From: Bifidobacterium pullorum DSM 20433
GTDB lineage: Bacteria > Actinomycetota > Actinomycetes > Actinomycetales > Bifidobacteriaceae
NCBI RefSeq assembly: GCF_000771405.1
Contig: NZ_JDUI01000007.1
Coordinates: 1-64,000, forward strand
DNA: 64,000 nucleotides
Reading direction: 5' to 3'
Shown: piece after piece, positions 25,606-34,896 of the stretch
How positions within the stretch are numbered: position 1 is the first letter of the stretch
Layout of the letters: each line of letters starts with the position of its first letter
The notes under the pieces: model-generated
The model's input: the letters and a program-made list of their open reading frames with translations, nothing else
Database searches by the model: none
What the model was told of the DNA's origin: nothing
Translations under genes and position numbers: made by a program

Positions 25606-25717
25606 CGGCGGTCGGCTCTGCGACGTGCTCTGACCGAACGGTGTGATAGACATGAATGCGCCGATACGTGACCTATCGGCAGCCAAGCCATTCGACGACA
25701 GGATGAAAGGGAGCAAC

Positions 25718-28417
25718 GTGCAACAGGATCCGGACCTCATCGTGCGTGCCGCCGACGATCTCATCGGCGATCTGAACCCCCAGCAGGCCGAAGCCGTGCA
25801 GTACCGCGGACAGGCCCTGCTGATCGGCGCCGGCGCGGGATCGGGCAAGACCCGTGTGCTGACCCGCCGCATCGCCTGGATCCTGACGCAATTCGGCGCC
25901 TGGCCCAGCCAGATCCTGGCCATCACCTTCACCAACAAGGCCGCGGCCGAGATGCGTGAACGTCTGGGCGGACTGATCGGTCCGGTGGCCCAGCGCATGT
26001 GGGTATCCACCTTCCACTCGGCATGCGTGCGCATCCTGCGCCGCGACGGCGAGCGGATCGGACTGAAATCCGGGTTCTCCATCTACGACACCGCCGATTG
26101 CGAGCGTCTGGTCAAACTCATCGGCACGGACCTGAACATCGATCTGAAGCGGTACACCCCGCGCGCGATCCTGTCACGCATCTCCGACTACAAGAACAAC
26201 CTGCAGGGTTGGCGGGAGCAGCTGAACGCCTACGCGGCCGACTACAAGCCGGGGCAGAAGGGCTATCAGCTCGGCCGGTTCGGCAACGTCGAGGAACTGT
26301 ACGCGGTGGTCTATGCCGAATACCAGCACCGCCTGGCCATGGCGAACGCCGTGGACTTCGACGACCTGATCGCCCGCACCGTGGAGCTGCTGCGCACCTG
26401 CCCGGATGTCGCCGAATACTATCGGCACAAGTTCCGCTACATCCTCGTCGACGAGTATCAGGACACCAACCACGCCCAGTATGTGCTGGTGCGCGAGCTC
26501 GCCGGCGTCGACGCCAACGAGCCGACGCAGCCGGGCGCAGTGGCCGCCGGACGGCAGGGGCCCGCATGGATCACGGTCGTCGGCGATTCCGACCAGTCCA
26601 TCTACGCGTTCCGTGGCGCGGACATCCGCAACATCCAGGATTTCGAACAGGACTTCCCGAACGCCAAGACGATCATGCTCGAACAGAACTACCGTTCGAC
26701 GCAGACCATCCTGGACGCAGCCAACGCCGTCATCGCCCACAACGAGGGACGCAAGCCGAAGAAGCTGTGGACCGCGCTGGGCAAGGGGGAGCCCATCGTC
26801 GGCTACGCGGCCGACAACGCGCAGCAGGAGGCGGCGTGGATCGCCTCCGAAATCGCGCGCCTGCACGTCGAAGCCGGTGTCGCCTACTCCGATGTGGCCA
26901 TCATGTACCGGGCGAACGCACAGTCGCGCTCGCTGGAGGAGGCGCTGATCAAGGCGGGTCTGCCGTATCAGCTGATCGGCGGCACGCGCTTCTACGAACG
27001 TCGTGAGGTCAAGGAGGCCATCGCCTATTTGCAGGCGATCGTCAACCCCGCGGACGACGTGAACATGCGGCGCATCCTCAACGTGCCCAAGCGAGGGCTG
27101 GGGGCACGAGCCGAATCATTGGTCACGATGTACGCCGACACGCACGCCGCCACGTTCTTCGACGGCGTGCTCCACGTCGACGAGCTGGGCGCGCCCACAC
27201 GCACCGCGACACAGCTGCGAGCGTTCCGCGACCTGATGACGGCGTTACGCGAGTTCGCCGTCGCCCATGACGGCAAGCCCTCCGAAATCGTGGCGGAGGT
27301 GCTCTCCAAGTCGGGGCTGCTCGAGGAACTGCAGCGTTCCGATGACCCGCAGGATGCCTCCCGCGTCGAGAACCTGTCCCAGCTGCAATCCGTGGCCGCC
27401 GAATACGAGCAGAAGACCCCGGACCCCTCATTGGCGGGGTTCCTCGAGACCACGGCGCTGGTGGCGGATTCCGACCAGCTGCCGATGCAGGGCGAGGACA
27501 GCGGTTCGATCACGCTGATGACGCTGCACACCGCCAAGGGTCTCGAATATCCGGTCGTCTTCTTGACGGGCCTCGAACAGGGCACGTTCCCGCACTCGCG
27601 CTCGATGGAGGACACCAGCGAACTGGCGGAGGAACGTCGTCTGGCCTACGTGGGCATCACCCGCGCCCAGCGTCGGCTGTATGTGACCCGTGCCGCCGTA
27701 CGCGCCCAATGGGGGCAGGCCGCCGAGATGATGCCCAGCCAGTTCCTCGACGAGATTCCCGACGAACTCATCGATTGGAAACGTCGCGAGGCGGGCATGG
27801 AGCGCATGCGCGGCGGCTGGGGCAACGGCGGTTTCGGCGACGACGAATTCGGCGGATGGGATGACGACGACTTCGGCGGCGTCAGCTACGGGGGAGCGGG
27901 GTCGACGTTCGGCTCTACCTACGGGTCGGCCCGTGGAACGGGCTCCTCCTATGGGTTCGGTTCGTCCTCCGCGGCGCGGTCCGGGTACGGATCAGGCAGG
28001 TCGTATGGTTCCTCGTACGGCTCTCGGTCCACCTATGGCGGTTCCGGACGCTCGTACGGCTCCTCAGGCTCGTCGTATGGCTCGCGCTCGTCGAAATCGT
28101 ATGGTTCCTCCGGCTCACGTTCGTCGTCCTACGGATCGGGTTCCTCCGGATCCGGCCGCAGCGGGAAGGTGACGACCCGCCGCATCGCGCCGTCGGCGGG
28201 AAGCAAGCCGAAGCAGAACCCGGGGGTGTCCACGGCAGGCAACGGGCTGTCGATCGCGGATTTCCAGATCGGCGACAAGATCACGCACGACAAATTCGGT
28301 CTGGGCACGGTCGTCGACCTGCAGGACAAGGGCCCCAAGTCGGTGATCACCGTCGACTTCGGGTCGGACGGCGTCAAGCGGCTGATGCTCGCGGTCGCCC
28401 CCATCGAAAAGCTCTAG
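25718..28417 (+). CDS. pcrA: PcrA/UvrD-type ATP-dependent DNA helicase with low-complexity segment
   Basis: A superfamily 1A helicase for nucleotide excision repair and replication-transcription conflicts. Motifs: Walker A GAGAGSGKT (residues 37-45), LAITFTNKAAAEMRERL, the DEYQDTN Walker B, QNYRSTQTIL, TLHTAKGLEYPVVF and AYVGITRAQRRLYVTRA. After about residue 700 comes an unusual stretch of about 125 residues made of Gly, Ser, Tyr, Arg and Asp (YGSSYGSRSTYGGSGRSYGS-type), followed by the usual C-terminal Tudor-like RNA-polymerase-binding domain (IGDKITHDKFGLGTVVDL). The GTG at 25718 has AAAGGGAG at ideal spacing; GTG 25643 and ATG 25703 are other possible starts. Confidence 0.93.
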   Translation: MQQDPDLIVRAADDLIGDLNPQQAEAVQYRGQALLIGAGAGSGKTRVLTRRIAWILTQFGAWPSQILAITFTNKAAAEMRERLGGLIGPVAQRMWVSTFHSACVRILRRDGERIGLKSGFSIYDTADCERLVKLIGTDLNIDLKRYTPRAILSRISDYKNNLQGWREQLNAYAADYKPGQKGYQLGRFGNVEELYAVVYAEYQHRLAMANAVDFDDLIARTVELLRTCPDVAEYYRHKFRYILVDEYQDTNHAQYVLVRELAGVDANEPTQPGAVAAGRQGPAWITVVGDSDQSIYAFRGADIRNIQDFEQDFPNAKTIMLEQNYRSTQTILDAANAVIAHNEGRKPKKLWTALGKGEPIVGYAADNAQQEAAWIASEIARLHVEAGVAYSDVAIMYRANAQSRSLEEALIKAGLPYQLIGGTRFYERREVKEAIAYLQAIVNPADDVNMRRILNVPKRGLGARAESLVTMYADTHAATFFDGVLHVDELGAPTRTATQLRAFRDLMTALREFAVAHDGKPSEIVAEVLSKSGLLEELQRSDDPQDASRVENLSQLQSVAAEYEQKTPDPSLAGFLETTALVADSDQLPMQGEDSGSITLMTLHTAKGLEYPVVFLTGLEQGTFPHSRSMEDTSELAEERRLAYVGITRAQRRLYVTRAAVRAQWGQAAEMMPSQFLDEIPDELIDWKRREAGMERMRGGWGNGGFGDDEFGGWDDDDFGGVSYGGAGSTFGSTYGSARGTGSSYGFGSSSAARSGYGSGRSYGSSYGSRSTYGGSGRSYGSSGSSYGSRSSKSYGSSGSRSSSYGSGSSGSGRSGKVTTRRIAPSAGSKPKQNPGVSTAGNGLSIADFQIGDKITHDKFGLGTVVDLQDKGPKSVITVDFGSDGVKRLMLAVAPIEKL

Positions 28418-28424
28418 TCCTCAC

Positions 28425-28455
28425 CCGGGCGTCTTCCTCAGCGGGGAGCGCCCGG
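28425..28455 (+). terminator. GC-rich hairpin after the helicase gene
   Basis: CCGGGCG (28425-28431) pairs with CGCCCGG (28449-28455) just after the pcrA stop. There is no T run, so termination strength is uncertain. Confidence 0.4.
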
Positions 28456-28487
28456 ACCGCGTCCCGCAGTGGTCCACCCCCTGCGCG

Positions 28488-28682
28488 TATACTGGACGAT
28501 TGGTGTCTGCCTGCCGGCTGACACCGTCTGGAGCCTTAGCCCATCAACGGGTCGGCGGCCGTCGGAATCCCGTTTCGCGGCCGTTCGTGCCTCGGCACGA
28601 GGAAGCGTTGGAGAGGCCGGCTCAGCACAAGGCGGTTCGCCGCCCTGTGTTCCGTTCAAACAACGACAGAAGGAATATCTCA
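28488..28682 (+). promoter_or_regulatory. rpsD promoter element and long structured leader
   Basis: TATACT at 28488-28493 is the likely -10 element; a good -35 is not seen. The resulting leader of about 180 nt has several hairpins. The clearest is at 28626-28649: CACA and GGCGG pair with CCGCC and TGTG around a TTCG loop, 34 nt before the start codon. CCTCG-gca-CGAGG lies upstream near 28592. S4 represses its own mRNA in other bacteria, so an autoregulatory role is plausible. Confidence 0.45.
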
Positions 28683-29309
28683 ATGACGAACGTTCAGCGT
28701 TCCCGCCGTCAGGTGCGTCTTTCCCGCGCCCTCGGCATCGCACTGACCCCCAAGGCTCAGCGCATCTTCGAAAAGCGTCCGTATGCCCCGGGTGAGCATG
28801 GCCGCACCCGCCGTCGCACCGAGTCCGATTACGCGGTGCGTCTGCGCGAGAAGCAGCGTCTGCGCGCCCAGTACGGCATCTCCGAGAAGCAGCTCCGCGC
28901 CGCTTACGAGAAGGGCACCCGTACCGCCGGCCAGACCGGTAACGCGATGCTCTCCGATCTGGAGACCCGCCTCGACGCCCTGGTGCTGCGTGCCGGCTTC
29001 GCCCGCACGACCGCCCAGGCCCGTCAGTTCGTGGTGCACCGTCACATCCTGGTCGACGGCAACATCGTCGACCGCCCGTCCTACCGCGTCAAGCCGGGCC
29101 AGACCATTCAGGTGAAGGCCAAGAGCCAGACCATGGTGCCGTTCCAGATCGCCGCCGAAGGCGTGCATCGCGACGTGCTGCCGGCGGTTCCGGGCTATCT
29201 CGATGTGAACCTCCCGTCGCTCAAGGCGACCCTGACCCGCAAGCCGGAAGCCGAGGAAATTCCGGTGCAGGTCAACATCCAGTACGTCGTCGAATTCTAT
29301 TCGCGCTGA
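28683..29309 (+). CDS. rpsD: 30S ribosomal protein S4
   Basis: S4 binds the 5' domain of 16S rRNA early in small-subunit assembly. The 208-aa protein has the S4-type N-terminal domain (EKRPYAPGEHGRTRRR), the long helix with SEKQLRAAYEKG, and the S4 RNA-binding fold (LDALVLRAGFARTTAQARQF, then VVHRHILVDG). AGAAGGA precedes the ATG. It is a single-gene unit with a long leader and a perfect terminator behind it. The zinc-binding Cys residues of some S4 forms are absent, so this is the Cys-minus type. Confidence 0.97.
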   Translation: MTNVQRSRRQVRLSRALGIALTPKAQRIFEKRPYAPGEHGRTRRRTESDYAVRLREKQRLRAQYGISEKQLRAAYEKGTRTAGQTGNAMLSDLETRLDALVLRAGFARTTAQARQFVVHRHILVDGNIVDRPSYRVKPGQTIQVKAKSQTMVPFQIAAEGVHRDVLPAVPGYLDVNLPSLKATLTRKPEAEEIPVQVNIQYVVEFYSR

Positions 29310-29340
29310 TCTGGATCCCATACCAACAAGGACATACCGC

Positions 29341-29373
29341 AAAGGCCCCGCAGGAATCCCTGCGGGGCCTTTG
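29341..29373 (+). terminator. rpsD terminator
   Basis: AAAGGCCCCGCAGG pairs with CCTGCGGGGCCTTT, an almost perfect long stem ending in TTT. The 19-bp tail at 29365-29383 is repeated at 29391-29409, a small local duplication. Confidence 0.85.
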
Positions 29374-29552
29374 CGTTGCGGCGTTGCAGTGGGCCTTTGC
29401 GTTGCGGCGCCCTCTTCGTGTGTGGCGACTCTGTCGGACTCTGATGCATCGTGACCGTGACATAAGTTCATAAAACGTTGAAATCCCAACGATTCGGGGA
29501 CCTGTGTCACGGTTGTGAAGTGTCAGAGTCCGCATAGGCCGGGCATGTCGGA

Positions 29553-29918
29553 CTAGTCTCCGATCACGCTGCCGACGATGGCCGACACGATCGACAGGAT
29601 CAGCGAGCCGAGCACGGACCACCAGAATCCGTCGATGATGACACCGACGCCGAAGATCGACATCGCCAGCCAAGAGGCGAGCTCCATGAACAGCCAGTTG
29701 ATGATGAGCGCGACGATGCCGAGCGTCAGAATCGAGAACGGTAGCGCCAGCAACTGCACGACGGGCTTGATCGAGGCGTTGATCAACGCCATGAACAGGG
29801 CGAACGCGGCGATGCCGAGCACCGGCGGCTCGCCGAGCGCGGTCATCCCCGGCAGAAGAGCGACCATGACACCGGCCGCGATGGTCATAACCAGCCAACG
29901 AGAAATAAAACGTCCCAT
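29553..29918 (-). CDS. YvlD / phage-holin-IV-like small membrane protein
   Basis: A 121-aa inner-membrane protein with four hydrophobic helices, matching the YvlD (phage holin superfamily IV) group. Residues of the type FALFMALINASIKPVVQLLA, followed by LPFSILTLGIVALIINWLF, are the family core. Its function is not established; in Firmicutes the relatives are linked to envelope-stress regulons. The ATG at 29918 is chosen because the conserved part starts there; no strong ribosome site is seen. Directly upstream lies a 108-bp inverted repeat that looks like a double operator. Confidence 0.8.
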   Translation of the reverse strand: MGRFISRWLVMTIAAGVMVALLPGMTALGEPPVLGIAAFALFMALINASIKPVVQLLALPFSILTLGIVALIINWLFMELASWLAMSIFGVGVIIDGFWWSVLGSLILSIVSAIVGSVIGD

Positions 29919-29950
29919 ATCAGCCAGTAAACCATGGTAGGCCGGCGAAC

Positions 29951-30058
29951 GACACGCCGTGATGGTGGCAAACCACCCCCCGAAGTTTGCCGGGAATGGC
30001 CATATAGTGCGGATCACGGCAAACTTCGGCCATAGGTTTGCCACCGTTCCGGCGTGTC
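29951..30058. repeat. Nested inverted repeat with two GGCAAAC-N11-GTTTGCC sites
   Basis: Two identical-format palindromes, 29967-29991 and 30018-30042, each GGCAAAC, 11 bp, GTTTGCC, lie 51 bp apart centre to centre (about five helical turns). They are themselves mirror images, and outer arms GACACGCCG (29951-29959) and CGGCGTGTC (30050-30058) also match. The layout suggests a dimeric regulator binding twice, or a palindromic intergenic element. It lies between the YvlD-like gene and the divergent phosphatase gene. Confidence 0.75.
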
Positions 30059-30190
30059 ATGGGCATGGCGGCACCACGTAGGTGCGCACCTCGCGGTCGG
30101 TGAGCCGCCGCTCCGGCGTGCTACGGGCATGCTGGCGGCACCCTCCATGACGTCGCGCCATGCGTCCAATCGGCACGGATAATGGAGGTC

Positions 30191-30865
30191 ATGAGAGTGC
30201 ATCTGCATATGGTCCGCCACGGACAGACGTTTTTCAACCGATACAACAGGCTGCAGGGATGGTCGAACGCCACGCTGACCGAATCGGGCCTGGCCGATGC
30301 CGCCACGGCGGGAGGCAAGCTCAAGGACATCGATTTCGCTGCGGCTTACTGTTCCGACACCACGCGGGCGCAGCTGACGGCGCAGACGATCCTCGACATC
30401 AACGAGGCGGCGGGGCACAGGCGCCCGGCGCTCGTTTCGGACATGCACTTCCGTGAACAGTATTACGGCTACTTCGAAGGACTGGACATGGCGATGGCGT
30501 GGTATGCGGCCGGTGCCCCGCACGGCACGCCGACCTACAACGCGATTGTCGAACGGTACGGGCTCGGAGCCACCCGCGATTTCCTCAAGGAGGCGGATCC
30601 GTTCCACGACGCCGAATCGGACGCCGAATACTGGACTCGTGTGGAAGGCGCCTACACGCTGATCGCGGGCAATGCCGATCTGCGGGATGGCGATGACGTG
30701 CTGGTCATCGGACATGGCAACACGCTGCTCAGCCTGATGCACCGGTTCGCTCCCTCGGGCTACGACCTGAGCGAGAGACCGGCCAACGGCAGCGTGACGG
30801 TGTTGGATTTCGATACCGAAAAGCCTTTTGCCGAAGCGTTGAGCGTGGTTTCCTACAATCAGTAG
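30191..30865 (+). CDS. Histidine phosphatase family protein (phosphoglycerate-mutase-like)
   Basis: A cytoplasmic phosphatase of about 224 aa. The phospho-histidine motif MVRHGQTFFN lies at the N-terminus, the second catalytic His in VLVIGHGNTLLSLMH near residue 180, and the proton donor Glu in FREQYYGYFEGL near residue 90. The substrate is unknown; members include phosphoglycerate mutases and broad phosphatases. GGAGG at 30184-30188 is close to ATG 30191 and better spaced from GTG 30197, so the exact start is uncertain by two codons. The double palindrome upstream may regulate it. Confidence 0.87.
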   Translation: MRVHLHMVRHGQTFFNRYNRLQGWSNATLTESGLADAATAGGKLKDIDFAAAYCSDTTRAQLTAQTILDINEAAGHRRPALVSDMHFREQYYGYFEGLDMAMAWYAAGAPHGTPTYNAIVERYGLGATRDFLKEADPFHDAESDAEYWTRVEGAYTLIAGNADLRDGDDVLVIGHGNTLLSLMHRFAPSGYDLSERPANGSVTVLDFDTEKPFAEALSVVSYNQ

Positions 30866-30996
30866 GCAGTCTCCGGGTTCGGTTCGATTGCGCCCGGAGT
30901 CTTCAGGCTATGGCCTGAGTCTGGGGCGTTGGCTACCCTTGTGTAGGTATCGTGTGCGCGGCATGAGGCCGCGTACCGGGAAATGTGAGGTTCATG

Positions 30997-31389
30997 ATGG
31001 GTGTTGGAGAGATCGCCGGCCTGATTGCGGCGATAGCGTTCGCCATTCTCGCCGGATTCCTGATCTATCCGCTGATTCGCCTCGGCAAGTTGTTCGACCA
31101 GCTGGCTGAAACCGTCAAGCAGACCGGGGACCACGCGATTCCCGCCCTGGATGAGAGCGTGACGACGGTCAAGCAGGTCAACAAGTCCCTCGAGGACGTC
31201 AACAAGATCTCCTCCGCCGCCTCCACCACGGCCAATAACGTCGGCGCACTGACCGACCTGTATGGCTCGTTCCTGGGCAAGCCAGTGATCAAGGTCGCCT
31301 CCACGGTGTACGCGTTGAAGTCCACCGCCCAGTCGTTCCTGTCCAAGCGCGGCGCCCAGTCCGCCACGACATCCGGCAAGGGGGAGTGA
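30997..31389 (+). CDS. DUF948 membrane-anchored protein
   Basis: A 130-aa protein with one N-terminal membrane helix (AGLIAAIAFAILAGFLIYPL) followed by a helical, Val/Thr-rich soluble part (LDESVTTVKQVNKSLEDVNK) that resembles the repeated coiled pattern of DUF948 proteins. In many actinobacteria a DUF948 gene and a second tiny membrane gene lie directly before alaS, as here. The role is unknown. ATG 30997 has GAGG at 6 nt; GTG 30985 and ATG 30994 are in frame upstream. The stop overlaps the next start. Confidence 0.85.
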   Translation: MGVGEIAGLIAAIAFAILAGFLIYPLIRLGKLFDQLAETVKQTGDHAIPALDESVTTVKQVNKSLEDVNKISSAASTTANNVGALTDLYGSFLGKPVIKVASTVYALKSTAQSFLSKRGAQSATTSGKGE

Positions 31390-31625
31390 TGCTCAAACGT
31401 CTGTTCTGGATCGCCGTGGGCGTGGGCATCGGCATCGTGGTCGTCAGCAAGGCGCAGGCGTATGTGAAAGCCAATACGCCCGACGCGGCCCGCCAGTTCC
31501 TGCTCGGTCCCGACCAGGACCATGTGCCGATGCGCACGCTCGAGGGTCTAGTCAGCGAATTCAACGCCACACGTCGGGCCCGGGAGGCTGAACTCAACGA
31601 ACGCTACATCGGCCGCCAACGCTGA
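31389..31625 (+). CDS. Small membrane protein upstream of alaS
   Basis: A 78-aa protein starting at the ATG that overlaps the stop of the DUF948 gene (TGATG). It has one N-terminal hydrophobic helix (LFWIAVGVGIGIVVV) and a charged tail. It corresponds in size and position to the DUF6167-like protein found between DUF948 and alaS in other actinobacteria; that match is by context. The two small proteins probably work together at the membrane. The function is unknown. Confidence 0.75.
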   Translation: MLKRLFWIAVGVGIGIVVVSKAQAYVKANTPDAARQFLLGPDQDHVPMRTLEGLVSEFNATRRAREAELNERYIGRQR

Positions 31626-31739
31626 CCTTCCCGGAGAAGACCGGGAGTGCGGCGCGAGTCGTCAAACGCCAATCCACACCATCCATCATGCCAGCGGGCG
31701 GCATCATGCCCGGAGCACAACCAAGGAGCACAACCATCC

Positions 31740-34418
31740 ATGCGCACTGCTGAAATCGCGAAGCGTTTTCTGACCTACTTCGAGCAGCACGACCATCTCG
31801 TCGTGCCTTCGGCGTCCCTGATCTCGCCGAACCCGACCACCCTGTTCACCATCGCCGGCATGGTGCCGTTCATCCCGTACCTGATGGGCGAGCAGACGGC
31901 CCCCCATCCGCGCATGGCCTCGAACCAGAAGTGCGTGCGCACGCTGGACATCGACGAGGTGGGCAAGACCACCCGCCACGGCACGTTCTTCCAGATGCTC
32001 GGCAACTTCTCGTTCGGCGACTACTTCAAGGAAGAGGCCATCCATTACGCCTACGAGCTGCTGACCAAGCCCCAGGATCAGGGCGGCTACGGCTTCGACC
32101 CGGAGAAGCTGTGGATGACCACGTTCACCGATGACGAGGAGGCCCGCGCCATGTGGCGCAACGAGGGCGTGGATCCCGAGCACATCCAGATCATGGGCAT
32201 GGAGGACAACTTCTGGACCACCGGCGGCCCCGGCCCCGGCGGTCCGTGCTCCGAGATCTACGTGGACCGTGGCCCCGAGTTCGGCATCGAGGGCGGCCCG
32301 ATCGCCGACGAGAACCGGTACATCGAGATCTGGGACCTCGTGTTCGAGAACTACGAGGTCGACAACGTCAAGTCCAAGACCGACCTGCACATCGTGGGCG
32401 AGCTGGAGAACAAGAACATCGACACCGGCGCCGGCCTGGAACGCATGGCCTACCTGCTGCAGGGCAAGAACAACATCTACGAGACCGATGAGGTGTTCCC
32501 GGTCATCGAGGCCGCGCAGCGCATGTCCGGCCGCCTGTACGGCGACGACGAGGCGATGGACGTCAAGTTCCGCGTGGTCGCCGACCACGTGCGTTCCGCG
32601 CTGATGATCATGAGCGACGGCGTGCGCCCGGCCAACAACGGCCGCGGCTACGTGCTGCGCCGCCTGCTGCGCCGCATCGTCAAGGCGATGCGCACGCTCG
32701 GCGTGACCGATCCGGTGCTGCCGACGCTGTTCCCGGTATCCAAGGACGCGATGGTGCCGAGCTACCCCGAGCTGGAGCAGACCTTCCATGACGTGTCCGA
32801 GGCCGCGTACGGCGAGGAGGACGCCTTCCGCCGCACCCTGGAATCCGGCACCGAGATCTTCGACATGGCCGTCGCCAAGGCCAGGAATGCCGGCAAGGAC
32901 ACCGTCTCCGGCGCCGACGCCTTCACCCTGCATGACACGTACGGCTTCCCGATCGAGCTGACACTGGAGATGGCGGCCGAACAGGGCGTGAAGGTCGATG
33001 AGGCGAAGTTCCGCGAGCTGATGGCCGAGCAGAAGTCCCGCGCCCGCGCCGATGCGCTGAAGAAGCGCCACAACGTGGACCTGTCCGTGTACGACGACTT
33101 CAAGAAGACGCTGGCCGCGCCGATCGACTTCCTCGGATACACCGACTACTCCAGCCGTTCGAAGGTCCTCGGCATCATGCAGGAGGGCAAGGGCTCCGTG
33201 CCGGCGGTCACCGCCCCGGCCACCATCGAGGTGATCCTCGACCGGACGCCGTTCTACGCGGAGGCTGGCGGCCAGCTGGCCGACCAGGGCGAGATCCTGT
33301 CCGACGACGGCGCGGTGCTTGAGGTCGATGATGTGCAGAAGCCGATCAAGGACCTGATCGTGCACCAGTGCCGCCTGACCGAGGGCACACTGGTCGTGGG
33401 CACCGAGGTCAACGCCACGATCGATCTGGACCGCCGCGGCGCGATCGCCCGCTCGCACACCGCCACCCACATGGTGCACAAGGCGCTGCGCGAGGAGCTC
33501 GGCCCGCAGGCCACCCAGCGTGGCTCCGAGGACGCGCCGAACCGTCTGCGCTTCGACTTCCAGTGGTCCAAGGCGCCGGCCAAGACGATCATGAGCGCCG
33601 TCGAGGCCCGCGTCAACGACAAGCTGCGCGACAACCTGGCCGTCACCACGCAGGAGATGAAGTTCGACGACGCCATCGCCCTCGGCGCCATGCACCTGTT
33701 CGGCGAGAAGTACGGCGACATCGTGCGCGTCGTCTCGATCGGCGAGGACGGCTGGAGCCGCGAGCTGTGCGGCGGCACCCATGTGGACCACGTCGGCAAG
33801 ATCGGCCAGGTCAGCATCCTGTCCGAGGCGTCGATCGGTTCCGGCGTGCGCCGTGTGGACGCCCTGGTCGGCCAGAGCGCCTACGAGTACAACGCCCGCG
33901 AGCACGCGCTGGTCTCCCAGCTGTCCGACAAGCTCAACGCCCGTCCGGACGAGCTGGCCGAACGCGTGAACACGCTGCTGGCCAAGCTCAAGGAATCCGA
34001 CCGTCGTCTGGCCGCCATGTACGAGAGCCAGCTGGCCTCCACGGTGCCCGGACTGGTGGCGGAGGCCAAGGCTTCGGCCGCGCCGGTCAAGGTGGCCGTC
34101 AGGAACGTGGGACATTTCGGCTCGTTCGACGCGCTGCGCAAGACCGTGCTGGACATCCGCGGACAGCTCGGCGAGGACGCCCCCGTGGTGGTGGCGCTGG
34201 CCGGCGTGAGCGCCGACGACAAGCCGATGGTCGCCGTGGCCACCAACGAGGCCGCGCGCAAGGGCGGCATCAAGGCGGGCGATCTGGTGCGCGGCGCCTC
34301 CAAGATCCTCGGCGGCGGTGGTGGCGGCAAGCCCGACTTCGCCCAGGGCGGTGGCGCGGACGCCACCAAGATCGACGAGGCGTTGCAATCGCTGACGCAC
34401 GAGGCGATGAAAGGCTGA
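31740..34418 (+). CDS. alaS: Alanyl-tRNA synthetase
   Basis: It charges tRNA-Ala with alanine and clears Ser/Gly mischarging. The 892-aa length is normal. The catalytic core is at the N-terminus ([44 protein letters not shown]). The editing domain shows HTATHMVH (HxxxH) and CGGTHV zinc/editing residues at about 578-690. The C-terminal DHHA1/C-Ala domain ends in a glycine-rich [22 protein letters not shown] lies 12 bases before ATG 31740, and the family start [10 protein letters not shown] supports it. ruvX and mltG follow closely and are probably cotranscribed. Confidence 0.97.
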   Translation: MRTAEIAKRFLTYFEQHDHLVVPSASLISPNPTTLFTIAGMVPFIPYLMGEQTAPHPRMASNQKCVRTLDIDEVGKTTRHGTFFQMLGNFSFGDYFKEEAIHYAYELLTKPQDQGGYGFDPEKLWMTTFTDDEEARAMWRNEGVDPEHIQIMGMEDNFWTTGGPGPGGPCSEIYVDRGPEFGIEGGPIADENRYIEIWDLVFENYEVDNVKSKTDLHIVGELENKNIDTGAGLERMAYLLQGKNNIYETDEVFPVIEAAQRMSGRLYGDDEAMDVKFRVVADHVRSALMIMSDGVRPANNGRGYVLRRLLRRIVKAMRTLGVTDPVLPTLFPVSKDAMVPSYPELEQTFHDVSEAAYGEEDAFRRTLESGTEIFDMAVAKARNAGKDTVSGADAFTLHDTYGFPIELTLEMAAEQGVKVDEAKFRELMAEQKSRARADALKKRHNVDLSVYDDFKKTLAAPIDFLGYTDYSSRSKVLGIMQEGKGSVPAVTAPATIEVILDRTPFYAEAGGQLADQGEILSDDGAVLEVDDVQKPIKDLIVHQCRLTEGTLVVGTEVNATIDLDRRGAIARSHTATHMVHKALREELGPQATQRGSEDAPNRLRFDFQWSKAPAKTIMSAVEARVNDKLRDNLAVTTQEMKFDDAIALGAMHLFGEKYGDIVRVVSIGEDGWSRELCGGTHVDHVGKIGQVSILSEASIGSGVRRVDALVGQSAYEYNAREHALVSQLSDKLNARPDELAERVNTLLAKLKESDRRLAAMYESQLASTVPGLVAEAKASAAPVKVAVRNVGHFGSFDALRKTVLDIRGQLGEDAPVVVALAGVSADDKPMVAVATNEAARKGGIKAGDLVRGASKILGGGGGGKPDFAQGGGADATKIDEALQSLTHEAMKG

Positions 34419-34426
34419 GTCCACCT

Positions 34427-34882
34427 ATGGTGTGGCTTGGCGTTGATCTGGGGAACGCCCGGGTCGGACTGGCATTGTCCGACCCGGAGCTGACCCTGGC
34501 GCATCCGGCGGGGAACATCGCGGTCAACGGGGACTCGTTCTTCGCCTTGGACCCGGTCATCACGCTCATCGAGGAAGAAGGCGTGGACCATGTGGTCGTC
34601 GGACTGCCGCTGCAGTTGGACGGGTCCGAGGGACGTAGCGCGAAGAAGGCGAAACGCTGGGCGGATAACCTCAAAAAGAGAATATCCGGATTGATTGATG
34701 ACGGACAATTCGCTTTGTCCGCCGTTCCGACGGTAACATTGGTGGATGAACGACTGACTACGGTCAGTGCTCACCGACTACTGTATGAGGCCCAGGTTAC
34801 CGGCAGACGGCATCGGCCGATGGTCGATCAACAGTCGGCGATAGTGATATTGCAGACCGCGTTGGACAGCAGAGAGAGATAA
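34427..34882 (+). CDS. ruvX: Putative pre-16S rRNA nuclease / Holliday-junction resolvase-like RuvX (YqgF)
   Basis: The 151-aa YqgF-family RNase H-fold protein trims pre-16S rRNA 5' ends in E. coli. The first catalytic Asp lies in GVDLGNARVGLALSD, the middle motif is VVVGLPLQLDGSEG, and the DERLTTVSAH and DQQSAIVILQ motifs complete the site. It starts 8 bp after alaS. The alaS-ruvX-mltG order is conserved in actinobacteria. No strong ribosome site is seen, consistent with translational coupling. Confidence 0.93.
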   Translation: MVWLGVDLGNARVGLALSDPELTLAHPAGNIAVNGDSFFALDPVITLIEEEGVDHVVVGLPLQLDGSEGRSAKKAKRWADNLKKRISGLIDDGQFALSAVPTVTLVDERLTTVSAHRLLYEAQVTGRRHRPMVDQQSAIVILQTALDSRER

Positions 34883-34896
34883 AAGAGGAGCGAACA

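Noticed and set aside
27800..28200. Frameshift or assembly error in pcrA
   Set aside because: The Gly/Ser/Tyr-rich segment stays in frame and the normal C-terminal Tudor-like domain follows in the same frame.
31704..34424. A 906-codon open frame on the minus strand
   Set aside because: It lies fully opposite alaS. In GC-rich genes the antisense frame lacks stops, and the product is a low-complexity His/Gly/Val/Leu sequence with no domain.
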